Source: Cumulibacter soli
Lineage (GTDB): Bacteria; Actinomycetota; Actinomycetes; Mycobacteriales; Antricoccaceae
Direction of reading: 5' to 3'
DNA length: 64,000 nt
NCBI RefSeq assembly: GCF_004382795.1
Contig: NZ_SMSG01000002.1
Location: 62,001-126,000, forward strand
The notes beneath the pieces are model-generated. The model made no database searches and was not told the DNA's origin. It worked only from the letters and a program-made list of their open reading frames with translations. The position numbers were made by a program, and so were the translations under genes. Below are positions 18,084 through 31,357 of the stretch, one piece after another. Positions within the stretch are counted from its first letter, which is position 1, and every line of letters starts with the position of its first letter.

Positions 18084-19568
18084 CTAGAACTCCAGTTGCA
18101 ACGCCGCGTCGGCCGCCGCATCAACGGTCGGCGTGGTCGTCGAGCCATCGACGAAAGCCGCTTCGACGATACGAAGTTCAGCGCCCGTCACGGCCGACGC
18201 ATACTCGCCGGCAATGAGGATGTCCGAACTCGGGTATCCCTGTGGGGGCACACCCTCCCGCATCAGATCATTCACATTCCCGGTGCCGTCGGTGTCGGTC
18301 ATCGACTTCAGGTTGGCCGCGCCGGCGGCATCCGGCATCGTGATGTCCACGACCGACAGCGCAACCGGTTTGCCGTCCACCTCGGTCAGGAACAAGGACC
18401 GATTCATTTCAGTGCACGGGTTCGCGGTGAGGTACTCCTGCACGTCGCCGTACGCGTGCGCAGCACAGTCGGCCTGCGAATCGACCGGGCCGGGCTCGAA
18501 GTCGTATCCACCGATCGACTGCACGCCGTCGGCGGAAGGTGGCTCATCCGAAGCCGCTGCCGAATCGTTGTCGCCGTCGGCGCCGGTCTCGTTCGACGAC
18601 GATCCAAACAGCGCAATCGCACCGATGACGACTCCTGCACCTACCGCGAGCAGAGCAACGAGTGGCACCAGCCAGCGCCAGATGCTGCTCTTGGGCTCCG
18701 GATCCGGTTCAGACATCGGTAGTAGGGGTCCCGGTGCGGCACTCGCGTGCGCGGGGCTGGGAGCCGCAGCGGTGCCGGCCAGCGGCGGCGTGACTGCCGG
18801 AATCGCACCGGTCGGGCGCTGATCACCGTCGGCGGAATCTCCAGCCGGCGCTGGCGCTGGATGGCTGCGTAATGGACGAACGGCGCGCGCATCATGCTCC
18901 TCGCGCGCGAACGGGACGTCATCGATCAATGTCGGGCGCAGCACGTACGGCGAGTACGCGAACCCCTCGCCGGTGAGCTGCTCCACGTCGATGTCGGCGG
19001 CATCGAAGCCGAGGGCCCGCAGCGCCCCGATCACGTCGGCGGTCGTCCACGCCCCGGACAGCCCGGCTGCCCGATCGACCATCGCGCGGTCGATCCCAAC
19101 CACGAACGCGTCGGGCTCGGTGTGCGTCACCACCACGCCTTGACCACGTTCGGTCTCCGGCTGCGCGACTCCGGAAATCGATCCGTCCACGGCGATCAAC
19201 GACTGCACCGGGCCTGGATCCAGGCCGCCGCGCCGTATCTCAGCGACGATCCGCTTGAGGGCGCCATCTACGTCGTAGACCGGGTTAGCCCCAATGCCAT
19301 CGATCTGCGCAGGGCTGCCGCCGATGGTCCACGCACCGCGCAGCGGAGCGAACAGGTAACCGTCGCCACCGTTGACCGTGCACGCCCCGAGAACAGCGAT
19401 CGCCTCGGGGGTACAGATCACGCCGGCGACCGGGCCGAACCGGCTGAACCCGTCGCCGAGCACCGCGATCCCCCGGCGACGCGCCGGCCCAGGTCCAAGC
19501 CCATGCAGAATCGCGAACACTCGACGCTGGGCGTCGTTCGCCGGCGAACCGTGGGTCAGCACTATCAA
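18084..19568 (-). CDS. Bitopic membrane protein of unknown function
   Basis: A 494-aa protein I do not recognise. Residues 1-225 form a cytoplasmic domain (HGSPANDAQRRVFAILHGL..., GGDGYLFAPLRGAW). Residues 230-295 are a Pro/Ala-rich linker, 298-321 a membrane helix, and 322-494 an outside domain with Ser/Asp-rich stem and two cysteines (DSQADCAAH, ANPCTEM) that could form a disulphide. The start is uncertain: TTG 19568 or GTG 19562, neither with a clear Shine-Dalgarno sequence. Convergent with lppZ (14 bp between stops) and separate from gatB. Confidence 0.7.
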   Translation of the reverse strand: MIVLTHGSPANDAQRRVFAILHGLGPGPARRRGIAVLGDGFSRFGPVAGVICTPEAIAVLGACTVNGGDGYLFAPLRGAWTIGGSPAQIDGIGANPVYDVDGALKRIVAEIRRGGLDPGPVQSLIAVDGSISGVAQPETERGQGVVVTHTEPDAFVVGIDRAMVDRAAGLSGAWTTADVIGALRALGFDAADIDVEQLTGEGFAYSPYVLRPTLIDDVPFAREEHDARAVRPLRSHPAPAPAGDSADGDQRPTGAIPAVTPPLAGTAAAPSPAHASAAPGPLLPMSEPDPEPKSSIWRWLVPLVALLAVGAGVVIGAIALFGSSSNETGADGDNDSAAASDEPPSADGVQSIGGYDFEPGPVDSQADCAAHAYGDVQEYLTANPCTEMNRSLFLTEVDGKPVALSVVDITMPDAAGAANLKSMTDTDGTGNVNDLMREGVPPQGYPSSDILIAGEYASAVTGAELRIVEAAFVDGSTTTPTVDAAADAALQLEF

Positions 19569-19608
19569 CGATCAGGTCACTTTCGTGGCGGACAAAATCC
19601 GACTCAGC

Positions 19609-21117
19609 CTACTGGGCACCGAGCTTCTGCAGGATCAGTTCACGCACAGTCGCGGCGTCGGCTTGACCACGCGTGGCCTTCATCACCGCACCGACCAGCG
19701 CGCCGACGGCCTGCACCTTGCCGCCACGGATCTTCTGCGCGACATCATCGTTGTCCGCGATCGCCGCGTCGACGGCGGCACTCAGGGCGCCAGTGTCGGA
19801 GACGACTTCCAAACCACGGTCGGCGACCACCTGTTCCGGATCGCCTTCGCCGGCAATCACACCGTCGACGACCTGCCGAGCGAGTTTGTCGTTAATCCGC
19901 CCCTGCGCGACAAGGTCGATAACCGAGGCCACCTGAGCGGGCGTGATCGCCAATTGCGCCACTTCGATCCCAGCGCTATTGGCCAATCGCGCCAGCTGGC
20001 CGGTCCACCACTTGCGGGCCTCGGCTGCTGAGGCTCCGGCATCGATCGTTGCTACGACGACCTCCAGCGCCCCGGTGTTGACTAGCGCCTCCATCTCGCG
20101 CGCAGAAATATCCCACTCCGCCTGTAGCCGTGTCCGGCGGACGCCCGGGAGTTCGGGCAGTTCGGCGCGCAGCGACTGCACCCACTGCGGATCCGGCGTC
20201 ATCGGCACGAGGTCCGGCTCCGGGAAGTACCGGTAATCGGTCGCCTCTTCCTTGCTACGACCCGCCGTTGTCTGGCCGGAGTCTTCGTGGAAATGCCGAG
20301 TCTCCTGCACGATCGCTACGCCGTCATCCAGCAGCGGCGCCTGACGCACGATCTCGGAATTGACGGCGCGTTCGACCGACCGCAACGAATTCACGTTCTT
20401 CGTCTCAGTACGGGTCCCCCACGGCTGGCCCGGACGGTTCAGCGACAGGTTTACATCGCACCGCAACGAGCCCTGCTCCATCCGCACGTCCGAGACGTCC
20501 AGCGAACGGATCACTTCGCGTAGTTCGGTGACGTACGCACGCGCCACAGCTCCAGCCAATTCGCCGGTACCGGTGATCGGCTTCGTCACGATCTCAACCA
20601 GCGGGATTCCCGCGCGGTTGAAGTCGACCAGTGAGTGTGTCGCTCCCTGGATCCGGCCGGTCGAGCCGCCGACGTGCAGCGACTTACCGGTGTCCTCCTC
20701 CAGATGCACCCGCTCAATCTCCACCCGGTGCACCTCGCCGTCCACCACGACATCCAGATAACCGTTCTCGCAGAGCGGGTCGTCGTACTGCGAGGTCTGG
20801 AAGTTCTTCGGCATATCGGGATAGAAGTAGTTCTTGCGAGAGAACTGCGAATGCTGTGCGATCGTGCAGTGCAACGCCAAACCGATGCGGACGGTCGATT
20901 CGATCGCCGCCGCATTCGGCACCGGCAGAGCGCCGGGGAGGCCTAGGCATACAGGGCAGATCTGGGTATTCGGCTCTGCGCCGAAGGCTGTCGCGCAGCC
21001 GCAGAACATTTTCGAGTCGGTGCCCAGTTCGACATGCGTTTCCAGGCCCACGACCGGCTCGTACCGCTCCAGCGCCTCGACGACCTCGGGATCGGCTTGC
21101 GTGTGGACCTGACTCAT
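19609..21117 (-). CDS. gatB: Asp/Glu-tRNA amidotransferase subunit B
   Basis: A 502-aa GatB, the tRNA-binding and kinase subunit of GatCAB, which converts Glu-tRNA(Gln) and Asp-tRNA(Asn) to the amide forms. The N-terminal cradle domain opens [23 protein letters not shown] and has [15 protein letters not shown]; the C-terminal YqeY-like tail domain has [15 protein letters not shown] 21117 overlaps the stop of the small membrane protein by 4 bases. Last gene of the gatC-gatA-orf-gatB operon. Confidence 0.97.
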   Translation of the reverse strand: MSQVHTQADPEVVEALERYEPVVGLETHVELGTDSKMFCGCATAFGAEPNTQICPVCLGLPGALPVPNAAAIESTVRIGLALHCTIAQHSQFSRKNYFYPDMPKNFQTSQYDDPLCENGYLDVVVDGEVHRVEIERVHLEEDTGKSLHVGGSTGRIQGATHSLVDFNRAGIPLVEIVTKPITGTGELAGAVARAYVTELREVIRSLDVSDVRMEQGSLRCDVNLSLNRPGQPWGTRTETKNVNSLRSVERAVNSEIVRQAPLLDDGVAIVQETRHFHEDSGQTTAGRSKEEATDYRYFPEPDLVPMTPDPQWVQSLRAELPELPGVRRTRLQAEWDISAREMEALVNTGALEVVVATIDAGASAAEARKWWTGQLARLANSAGIEVAQLAITPAQVASVIDLVAQGRINDKLARQVVDGVIAGEGDPEQVVADRGLEVVSDTGALSAAVDAAIADNDDVAQKIRGGKVQAVGALVGAVMKATRGQADAATVRELILQKLGAQ

Positions 21118-21434
21118 TGCTCTGACTCCTTGTCGTCGTCCGCGCGCGCCTCGGCTTCGAGTTCCTTGGCCCGATCGGCCTTCAGCTTGGCGATCTTGGG
21201 CTTGAGCACAAAGTTGTCGTACGCCACTACGTTCAGCGGCGTAATCACACCGAGCACGATGAACAGGATGAAGATCTTCTGTCCCGTGGCGATCAGGGCC
21301 ACGACCCCGACGATGATCACAAACGCCGATAACGACCAGGCGGCGATGTTCGCTTTCTTGCTCGAGGCGGTGAGCCCGAGTTCATCCGTCTGCGTGATGT
21401 CCACGTTCGGCGAGGACTTACGTTGCGCGCTCAT
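21114..21434 (-). CDS. Small two-helix membrane protein within the gat operon
   Basis: A 106-aa protein with a polar N-terminus, two membrane helices (about residues 29-50 and 54-75) and a Lys/Glu/Asp-rich C-terminal helix probably in the cytoplasm ([18 protein letters not shown]). It overlaps gatA and gatB by 4 bases on each side, so it is translated together with the amidotransferase. Mycobacteria carry pfkA in this interval instead. I do not recognise a family; a role in anchoring or a merely co-expressed protein are both possible. Confidence 0.75.
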   Translation of the reverse strand: MSAQRKSSPNVDITQTDELGLTASSKKANIAAWSLSAFVIIVGVVALIATGQKIFILFIVLGVITPLNVVAYDNFVLKPKIAKLKADRAKELEAEARADDDKESEQ

Positions 21435-22948
21435 AGGGCCGGCGCCAGGTCGAGGAACGTGCCACCACAGGCGTGATCACGCGCAGCTTCCAGAGCCGCG
21501 CCGACCAGATAGCACCGGTCGTCCTGAAGGTGCGGAGCCATGATCTGCAGGCCGACCGGCAGCGGCTGCCCATCGGCGACGGGGTCCTCGGCCAAGCCAA
21601 TCGGCACCGACATCGCCGGCGTTCCCGCCAGCGAGGCCGGCAGCGTGGTCAAGTCGAGCAGATACACCGATAACGGGTCCGTGTTCGCCGTACCGAGTGG
21701 GTAGGCGACCGTGGGTGACGTCGGCGAGATCAACACGTCGACGTGTCCGAAAGCGGCATCGAAGTCGGCTGTGATCAGCGAGCGCACCGTGCGGGCTTTG
21801 TCGTAGAACTGATCGACATACCCGGCCGAGAGCGCGTACGTGCCGAGGATGATGCGTCGCTTGACTTCGGGACCGAATCCGGCCTCACGCGTCATCGACA
21901 TCACCTCCTCCAGGCTCCGTTCCCCGTCGTCACCAACCCGCAGTCCGTACCGAACGCTGTCGAAGCGCGCGAGGTTCGAGGATGCCTCGGACGGCGCGAT
22001 CAGGTAGTACGCCGCAACGCCATACGCAAAGTGCGGGCAGCTCACCTCGGTGACCTCGGCGCCGAGGTCACCGAGCTGCTGGACGGCGGCGTCGAACTGC
22101 GCCTTCACCGCCGGCTGCAGTCCCTCAGCGATGAGGTCGCGCACCACGCCGATACGTAGTCCCGATATGCCCTGTGCGGCACCGAGGCGGGCTGCGCCGA
22201 CGACATCCGGTACCGGAGCGGGCAATGAGGTCGAGTCACGCGGATCGTGTCCGCTCATGGCTGCCTGAACCAGCGCGGTATCGAGCACATTGCGGGCCAT
22301 CGGGCCGGGGGTGTCCAGGCTCGAGGAGAAGGCGATGACGCCGTACCGCGAGCTCGTCCCGTAGGTCGGTTTCATTCCGACGATTCCGGTGAGCGCGGCG
22401 GGCTGACGGATCGAACCGCCCGTGTCCGTACCGATCGCGACCGGCGCTTCGAACGCGCTGACCGCGGCGGCGGAGCCGCCCGATGACCCGCCAGGGGTGC
22501 GCTGCGGGTTCCACGGATTCGCGACCGGCCCGAACGCGGAGTTCTCATTGGTGGAGCCCATCGCGAATTCGTCCATGTTGGCCTTACCCAACTTCACCAT
22601 CCCGGCCTCTGCCAAGCGTGTAGTGACGGTGGACTCGTACGGCGGCAACCAGCCTTCGAGCATCCGTGAGCCCGCCGTCGTGGGCACACCGCGGGTGACG
22701 AAGGCATCCTTCACCGCGATCGGTACGCCCGCCAGCGGCGACGGCGCTTTCCCCGTGCGCACCGTGTCATCGGCGGCCTTCGCCGCCGCCAGGGCGCGCT
22801 CGGCGCTCACATGCAGGTACGCGCCGATCTCGTCGTCGACTTTCTCGATGCGATCCAGGTGCGCGCGGGTCACCTCCACCGAGGAGGTCTCGCCCGAGGC
22901 GATCATCGCACCGAGCTCCGAAGCTGTCATCCGGGTCAGGTCGGTCAT
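21431..22948 (-). CDS. gatA: Asp/Glu-tRNA amidotransferase subunit A
   Basis: A 505-aa amidase-signature enzyme that releases ammonia from glutamine for GatB. The catalytic Ser-cisSer-Lys triad is visible: K80 (PIAVKDAF), S155 ([10 protein letters not shown]) and S179 ([12 protein letters not shown]). It sits 5 bases after gatC and overlaps the next gene by 4 bases. With no glutaminyl-tRNA synthetase in view and a tRNA-Gln gene at 3420, this enzyme probably supplies Gln-tRNA. Confidence 0.97.
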   Translation of the reverse strand: MTDLTRMTASELGAMIASGETSSVEVTRAHLDRIEKVDDEIGAYLHVSAERALAAAKAADDTVRTGKAPSPLAGVPIAVKDAFVTRGVPTTAGSRMLEGWLPPYESTVTTRLAEAGMVKLGKANMDEFAMGSTNENSAFGPVANPWNPQRTPGGSSGGSAAAVSAFEAPVAIGTDTGGSIRQPAALTGIVGMKPTYGTSSRYGVIAFSSSLDTPGPMARNVLDTALVQAAMSGHDPRDSTSLPAPVPDVVGAARLGAAQGISGLRIGVVRDLIAEGLQPAVKAQFDAAVQQLGDLGAEVTEVSCPHFAYGVAAYYLIAPSEASSNLARFDSVRYGLRVGDDGERSLEEVMSMTREAGFGPEVKRRIILGTYALSAGYVDQFYDKARTVRSLITADFDAAFGHVDVLISPTSPTVAYPLGTANTDPLSVYLLDLTTLPASLAGTPAMSVPIGLAEDPVADGQPLPVGLQIMAPHLQDDRCYLVGAALEAARDHACGGTFLDLAPAL

Positions 22949-22953
22949 CGCGG

Positions 22954-23256
22954 CTACTCCTCGTCCAGAATGCGCGGAACTCGGAAACGGTCCTGTTCGG
23001 CTGCGGGGGCCTGGGCCAGCACCTCATCACGATCGAGCGATGCGGTGACGACATCCGGACGAGTCACGTTCGTCATGGTCACGTTGTGGCTGCTCGGCGT
23101 GGCGCCGGCGTCGCTTACCTCGGCGATCTTCGCGACGTTTTCCAGAATGCTTTCCAACTGCACGGCGAAGGTATCGATCTCCTCATCTGTCACCTCAAGT
23201 CGCGCCAGATGCGCCAGATGCGCGACCTCCTCGCGCGAGATCTTCTCCTCAGCCAT
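22954..23256 (-). CDS. gatC: Asp/Glu-tRNA amidotransferase subunit C
   Basis: A 100-aa GatC that wraps around GatA and stabilises the GatA-GatB complex. Typical opening [21 protein letters not shown] and a C-terminal segment ending [17 protein letters not shown] precedes ATG 23256. First gene of the gat operon; its promoter must lie in the 94-bp divergent region shared with menA. Confidence 0.95.
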   Translation of the reverse strand: MAEEKISREEVAHLAHLARLEVTDEEIDTFAVQLESILENVAKIAEVSDAGATPSSHNVTMTNVTRPDVVTASLDRDEVLAQAPAAEQDRFRVPRILDEE

Positions 23257-23350
23257 GCCTCTTCTTTCGTCGGTGGGCTCCGCGCGCCGAACACCGCACA
23301 GCAGACGACTGCACGGGGCGGCGACCGCCCAATCTTACGTGTCCGCGAAG

Positions 23351-24292
23351 ATGGTGCACGTGCCTGGAACACCGACTACATCACCGACCGCCCCGCCGAG
23401 CGGCCTCGCCCTGTGGTGGGCGGGCGCTCGTCCCCGCACGTTGCCGGTGTCGCTCGTGCCCGTGCTGGTCGGTACCGCGGTCGCGGCCCAGTACGTCGCT
23501 ACGCCGTGGCATTCGCACATCGTGTGGTGGCGTGTGGCCTGCGCGCTGGTGGTCGCGCTGGCGCTGCAAATCGGGGTGAACTACGCCAACGACTATTCCG
23601 ACGGCATACGCGGTACCGACGACGATCGCGTCGGCCCGTTGCGATTGACCGGATCGGGCCTGGTCCCGCCGCCACGGGTAAAGGCTGCCGCATTCGCCAG
23701 TTTCGCCGTTGCGGGGATCGCCGGCTTGGCGATCACTGCGACCACCAGTTGGTGGCTGCTCCTCGTCGGCGCCGCGGCAATTTTGGCCGCCTGGTTCTAC
23801 ACCGGCGGTTCTACGCCGTATGGCTATCTGGGCCTCGGCGATATCTCGGTGTTCGTGTTCTTCGGATTGGTGGCAGTCATGGGCACCGCGTACATCGCCG
23901 CCGACTCGCCGCAGGTCACCGCGATGTCGGTGCTGGCCTCGGTCCCGGTCGGTTTGCTGGCGGTGTCGGTGCTGGTCGCCAACAACCTGCGTGATCTGCC
24001 CAAGGATGCGCTCGCCGGTAAACGCACCTCTGCGGTACGCCTCGGCGATACCGGAACTCGCTGGTTCTATGTCGCCTGCGTGCTGGGCGCGTTCGCCGCT
24101 GCCGTGGTGCTGCTGGGGTGGCCATGGCTGTTACTTGCGCTGGCTGCTGCGGTACTGACGATTCCCATCGTCCGACGGGTTCTGGGCGGCGCCGAGGGTC
24201 GCGATCTGATACCGGTTCTCGCCCGTACTGGTCAGCTGCAACTAGTGTGTGGACTTGTCATCGTTATCGGGCTCGGGGCGGAGGTGCTGTAG
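23351..24292 (+). CDS. menA: 1,4-dihydroxy-2-naphthoate polyprenyltransferase
   Basis: A UbiA-superfamily membrane enzyme (about 313 aa, 8-9 helices) that attaches the polyprenyl tail in menaquinone synthesis. The first Asp-rich site NYANDYSDGIRGTDDDR (residues 77-93) and the LVANNLRDLPKDA second site match MenA closely, as does ARPRTLPVSLVPVL at the N-terminus. The start is uncertain: ATG 23351 is used; GTG 23339 and later GTGs are in frame and no Shine-Dalgarno is clear. Its stop abuts the ATG of the ACT-domain gene. Confidence 0.9.
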   Translation: MVHVPGTPTTSPTAPPSGLALWWAGARPRTLPVSLVPVLVGTAVAAQYVATPWHSHIVWWRVACALVVALALQIGVNYANDYSDGIRGTDDDRVGPLRLTGSGLVPPPRVKAAAFASFAVAGIAGLAITATTSWWLLLVGAAAILAAWFYTGGSTPYGYLGLGDISVFVFFGLVAVMGTAYIAADSPQVTAMSVLASVPVGLLAVSVLVANNLRDLPKDALAGKRTSAVRLGDTGTRWFYVACVLGAFAAAVVLLGWPWLLLALAAAVLTIPIVRRVLGGAEGRDLIPVLARTGQLQLVCGLVIVIGLGAEVL

Positions 24293-24964
24293 ATGTCCTA
24301 CCTGCTGCGCATCGTATTGCCGGACCGTCCGGGAGCGCTCGGCGCCGTCGCCAGCGCGATCGGCACCAGCGGCGCCGACATCGTCAGCGTCGACATCGTC
24401 GACAAACATGACCATGTCGTCATCGACGACATCGTCATCGATATGGGCCCGGGCCAAATGCCTGACGAGGTGCTGAGCGCCGCGCAACGCCTCGATGGCG
24501 TGCACGTTGAATCGATCAGGCCGTTCGATGGCGCGCTGTCGACCCATCGCGAACTGCAACTACTGGAGGCGATGTCGGTCGACCCGGAGGGATCGGCGCA
24601 GTTGCTGGTCGACGAACTCCCCCGGATCTTCCGATCCGGCTGGGGCATCATCGTGCGCGACGACGGTCTGGTGATGACCAGTAGCGCGAGCGCCCCGGAA
24701 AATGATCGCGCCGAGCCATGGCGCCAGCCGGCCGATGCGGTGATTCTGGATCCGATCACAGACGCCCTGCCCGCGGACTGGACCACCCTGGATACTGCGC
24801 TGATGGCTGTGCCGTACGGCGAGAACCGCTCCGTGGTCGCTGGTCGCCCCGGCGGCCCGGACTTCCGGCCCAGCGAACTCTCTCGACTAGCGCATCTGGT
24901 CGGCATTACCCGCTCCATCTGGTTGCGCTACGTCAAAGCCAAGAAGGCACAAGGCTCGAGCTAG
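24293..24964 (+). CDS. ACT-domain protein of unknown ligand
   Basis: A 223-aa soluble protein. The N-terminal ACT domain (about residues 2-72, LLRIVLPDRPGALGAVASAIG) is followed by a second regulatory-like region with GWGIIVRDDG. ACT domains bind amino acids and control enzymes. Mycobacteria carry a counterpart between gatC and ligA. The ATG directly follows the menA stop, so they are co-translated; why is unknown. Confidence 0.8.
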   Translation: MSYLLRIVLPDRPGALGAVASAIGTSGADIVSVDIVDKHDHVVIDDIVIDMGPGQMPDEVLSAAQRLDGVHVESIRPFDGALSTHRELQLLEAMSVDPEGSAQLLVDELPRIFRSGWGIIVRDDGLVMTSSASAPENDRAEPWRQPADAVILDPITDALPADWTTLDTALMAVPYGENRSVVAGRPGGPDFRPSELSRLAHLVGITRSIWLRYVKAKKAQGSS

Positions 24965-25108
24965 TCCTCGGCTCACCGCCGGACGCACAAGCCACTAACT
25001 GGCCCGCCAACACCGGCGAGCGTACAGGTAACCCGGTCGATGCTCGTTGCTCACTCAGTCGGCGAGCGTGTGGAAGTTTGGTCGACGACTGACGATGTGG
25101 CGGCCGAA

Positions 25109-28072
<2,964 letters not shown>

Positions 28073-28080
<8 letters not shown>

Positions 28081-29071
28081 CGGATACCTCCGGTGAGTCA
28101 CGGACCTTCTTCGCGACCGCGCTCATCGCGCGGGTGGTCGCCAGCGCGGCCGCCCAACTCGCAGATGCCAGGCCGCAGTCGCTCGTGATGCCGATCCGGG
28201 ACGCTACCTCTGCCGCCGGGATCCCCGCGATATCAGCGATCCGCCGAGCGTTCTCAGCCCACGCGTCGATCCGCGACGGATTCGGTGTGATCGCTGCCGG
28301 AACCACGCCCGCGTAGAGCACCAAGCCGTTATCAACCGCTTCGCCCAGGTCGTCGTACGAGTCGGATTCCAGTAGCGACGCATCGAATAGAACTCCGCTG
28401 ACACCCGCGGTACGCAGCAAGGTGAACGGCACCTTCGGCGCGCACGAGTGCAGCGCGACGGCGACGCCGGCACGTTCGATGACGTGCTGGATTCCGTCGC
28501 CGACATCGTGACGTCCGACAGGATCGATACGCGCGGCGCCGCTCGCGGTCGGCACGCTCCCGGCGAGGACGGCGCTCAGCGACGGTTCGTCCAGTTGCAG
28601 TACGACGTCGGCTGCCGGCACGCGGCGGCGGATCTCACCCACCAAGGCGGCCGCGCCTTCGGCCAACGAGTCACGCACGTCGCGCACGGCCCCGAGGTCG
28701 GTCAGTACGCGGTGCCCGTTCGGCAGTTCGAGGCTCGCAGCCAATGTCCACGGACCCGCTAAGGCGACCTTCAGCGGCCCGGCGTACTCGGCGGCCGTGA
28801 TCTGGAGGGCATCGAGGTCCCACGACCAGAAGTCATTCGCCCGCCGCATGTCGATGCCGTTGCGTCGGGTGAGCCGCCAGGCCGACGGGTGAAGCTCGAC
28901 CGGTAAATCCAGCAGTCGTGCTGCCGTGCGGCCGATGAGGTCAGCGCCGGGGCCACGCGCCGGGAGCTCAGCCAGGTATGGGATCTGCAGATCCTCGCTA
29001 AAGGGCATCGCAATCGCATCACGCACCGTCGTCCCCGGCAGTGAACCGACGCCGGTCGTGGCCACGCTCAT
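28073..29071 (-). CDS. Cobalamin-independent methionine synthase-like protein (MetE C-terminal domain only)
   Basis: A 332-aa protein matching only the C-terminal catalytic barrel of MetE. It has the expected zinc ligands H208-x-C210 (LHSCAP) and C299 ([11 protein letters not shown]), and the N-terminus [14 protein letters not shown] is typical. The folate-binding N-terminal half of MetE is absent, so the methyl donor must differ from that of full-length MetE. ATG 29071 overlaps the mnmA stop by 4 bases. Mycobacteria carry a counterpart between ligA and mnmA. The exact reaction is not known. Confidence 0.82.
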
Positions 29072-30153
29072 GCGTGAGCTGCGGAAATGGTCGCCGATCC
29101 GACCACCCTGTCGTCGTCGTACAGCACGACCGCCTGTCCCGGCGCGATACCGCGCGCAGAGGTCAGCAGGCCGATGAGCAGATTCCCGTCGGCGTCGATC
29201 TCGGCGGTGGCTTCGGCCATGCCGCCATGTGCACGCATTTGCACGACGCCGCGCCACGGGAACGCCGGTGCCGTACCGCCGGTCCACACCGGACGCTGCG
29301 CGGTGACGGTGGTGACTTCGAGCGCGTCAGCGGTGCCGACTGTGATCCGGTTGTCGACCGGCTCGATGCTCAGCACGTAGCGGGGCTTACCGTCATTCAC
29401 CGGGTTCGCTAGTCGCAGTCCCTTGCGCTGCCCGATGGTGTAGGCGTACGCGCCCTGATGCTCACCGACGACCTCGCCGCTGTCCGAGTCAACGATGTCC
29501 CCCGGCCGGTCGCCCAACTGTGAGCGCAAGAAGCCCATCGTGTCACCGTTGGAGATGAAGCAGATGTCATGCGAATCGGGCTTGTCGGCGACGGCTAGAC
29601 CGCGTTCGGCGGCCTCCGCACGTACCTGTTCCTTGGTGGTGTCACCCAGCGGGAACATCGCGTACCGCAACTGCTCGGCGGTGAGGACCGCCAGGACGTA
29701 CGACTGGTCCTTCGCGTCGTCGACCGACCGCGCCAGGTGCGGAGTGCCGTGCTCGTCCACGTTCAGTTTGGCGTGGTGACCGGTCACCACCGCGTCGAAG
29801 CCCAGTGCGCGAGCGCGGTCCAACACGGCTGAAAACTTGATCTTCTCGTTACAGCGCAGGCATGGGTTAGGCGTGCGCCCCGCGGCGTACTCGGCGACGA
29901 AGTCATCGATCACGTCTTCGCGGAACTGTTCGGCCAGATCCCATACGTAGAACGGGATGCCGAGCACGTCGGCAGCGCGGCGAGCGTCGCGGGAGTCTTC
30001 GATGGTGCAACAGCCGCGTGAACCCGCCCGCACCGCTTCTGGCGTTTGGGACAGCGCGAGATGGACGCCGGTCACATCATGACCGGCGTCGACGGCACGC
30101 GCGGTCGCAACTGCTGAGTCGACGCCGCCGGACATCGCTGCAAGGATCTTCAC
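29068..30153 (-). CDS. mnmA: tRNA-specific 2-thiouridylase
   Basis: A 361-aa MnmA (TrmU), which puts sulphur on U34 of tRNA-Glu, -Gln and -Lys. N-terminal PP-loop [11 protein letters not shown] (residues 6-16), catalytic cysteines C98 (NPCLRC) and C198 (HDICFI), and a C-terminal beta-barrel (about 280-361). Sulphur comes from the cysteine desulfurase encoded just upstream, separated by 22 bp. The GTG start 30153 follows a TAGAAT -10-like box at 9 bases, so it may have its own near-leaderless promoter. Confidence 0.96.
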   Translation of the reverse strand: MKILAAMSGGVDSAVATARAVDAGHDVTGVHLALSQTPEAVRAGSRGCCTIEDSRDARRAADVLGIPFYVWDLAEQFREDVIDDFVAEYAAGRTPNPCLRCNEKIKFSAVLDRARALGFDAVVTGHHAKLNVDEHGTPHLARSVDDAKDQSYVLAVLTAEQLRYAMFPLGDTTKEQVRAEAAERGLAVADKPDSHDICFISNGDTMGFLRSQLGDRPGDIVDSDSGEVVGEHQGAYAYTIGQRKGLRLANPVNDGKPRYVLSIEPVDNRITVGTADALEVTTVTAQRPVWTGGTAPAFPWRGVVQMRAHGGMAEATAEIDADGNLLIGLLTSARGIAPGQAVVLYDDDRVVGSATISAAHA

Positions 30154-30162
30154 AATCGTTGA

Positions 30163-30168
30163 ATTCTA
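30163..30168 (-). promoter_or_regulatory. Possible mnmA promoter (-10 box TAGAAT)
   Basis: TAGAAT on the minus strand (30168-30163) ends 9 bases before the mnmA GTG, in the short gap after the desulfurase gene. No Shine-Dalgarno is present. An internal promoter with a 2-3 base leader is the likely reading. Confidence 0.35.
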
Positions 30169-30175
30169 CCCTCGT

Positions 30176-31357
30176 TCAGCGTCGGTTTCCGCTGGCCAAT
30201 CGCGCGCGGTCGATCGCATCGGGCAGGGCGTGTAGCAGTCGCTCAATGTCCTCGGCAGACGTCGTACGTCCCATCGAGATGCGGATGCTCTGTTTAGCTC
30301 GTCGTTCGTCGCCGCTCATAGCCAGGATGACGTGACTGGGTTCAGAAACGCCCGAGGTGCACGCCGAACCGGTCGAGACATCGATGTGCGCGGTGTCCAG
30401 CAGCATCAGCAGCGCGTCGGCGTCCGCGCCGGGCACGTGCAGATTAAGGATGCCCGGATGCGTCGTTGCCGGCTCGTATTCGGCATGGCCATTGATATGC
30501 ACCTCCGGCAGGCGGGCCGCGCCGTTCGCGAGTTGATCGCGTAGCCTCCCCAGTCGCGCTGCCTCGGCGACGCGTTCGGATTCGGCTTCAAGGATCGCCG
30601 TACCGAAGCCGACGATGTTGGCTACAGCGAGCGTGCCGGAGCGAATTCGACGTTCCTGGCCGCCGCCATGCGAGGTCGGCTGCGGGGTGAAGGACCGTTG
30701 TGCCAGCAGTGCGCCGATGCCCTGCGGTCCGCCGATCTTGTGTGCCGACAGGGCTACAGATGCGGCGCCGAGCGTTGCGAAGTCGATCGGTACTCGCCCG
30801 AGCGCCTGCACGGCATCAACGTGCAAGGTGACCCCGGCTGAGGCGCAGATCGACCCAATGCTGTTGATATCGGTGATGGTGCCGACTTCGTTATTGATCC
30901 ACATGAAGGCCGCGAGCGCGACCGGATGCTCGGTGAGGATCGCGCGAACGGAGTCCGGCAGCGGCGACCCCGCGGAGTTCACGATCGCCCAGTGGGCCGT
31001 CGCATTCTCGTTGTGCTGCAGGTGGCGTACGGCGTCATGCACCGCGGGGTGCTCGGCCGGCGAAGTGAGGATCCCGCCCGCATCCTGGACCCGGGCGCGA
31101 TACCCGCCGATCACGGCGAGATTGTCTGCCTCGGTGGCCCCGCTGGTAAAGATGACCTCCACCGGATCAGCGCCCGTGGCCCGCGCGGTGTTCTCGCGGG
31201 CCTGTTCGACGAGCTGGCGGGCGCGCCGCCCGGCCGAATGTAGCGATGAGGGATTGCCGACATCACGCATGACCGCTGACATCGCCTCGATCACGCTCTC
31301 TCGGATCACGGTCGTGGCCGCGTGATCGAGATATACCTCCGCCTCTGGGTCTGTCAC
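30176..31357 (-). CDS. Cysteine desulfurase (IscS/NifS family)
   Basis: A 393-aa PLP enzyme that removes sulphur from cysteine as a persulfide. It opens VYLDHAATT; PLP lysine is K207 (SAHKIGGPQGIG); the persulfide cysteine is C333 (STGSACTSG) in the short-loop form of class I enzymes. Its partner is most likely MnmA, encoded next. It overlaps the peptidase gene by 4 bases. No iscU or other iron-sulphur genes are nearby, which favours tRNA thiolation as its main role. Confidence 0.93.
   Translation of the reverse strand: MTDPEAEVYLDHAATTVIRESVIEAMSAVMRDVGNPSSLHSAGRRARQLVEQARENTARATGADPVEVIFTSGATEADNLAVIGGYRARVQDAGGILTSPAEHPAVHDAVRHLQHNENATAHWAIVNSAGSPLPDSVRAILTEHPVALAAFMWINNEVGTITDINSIGSICASAGVTLHVDAVQALGRVPIDFATLGAASVALSAHKIGGPQGIGALLAQRSFTPQPTSHGGGQERRIRSGTLAVANIVGFGTAILEAESERVAEAARLGRLRDQLANGAARLPEVHINGHAEYEPATTHPGILNLHVPGADADALLMLLDTAHIDVSTGSACTSGVSEPSHVILAMSGDERRAKQSIRISMGRTTSAEDIERLLHALPDAIDRARLASGNRR

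Noticed and set aside
24965-25108. Possible small gene or terminator between the ACT-domain gene and ligA
   Set aside because: No frame with a start signal or homology, and no stable hairpin seen in this 144-bp convergent gap.
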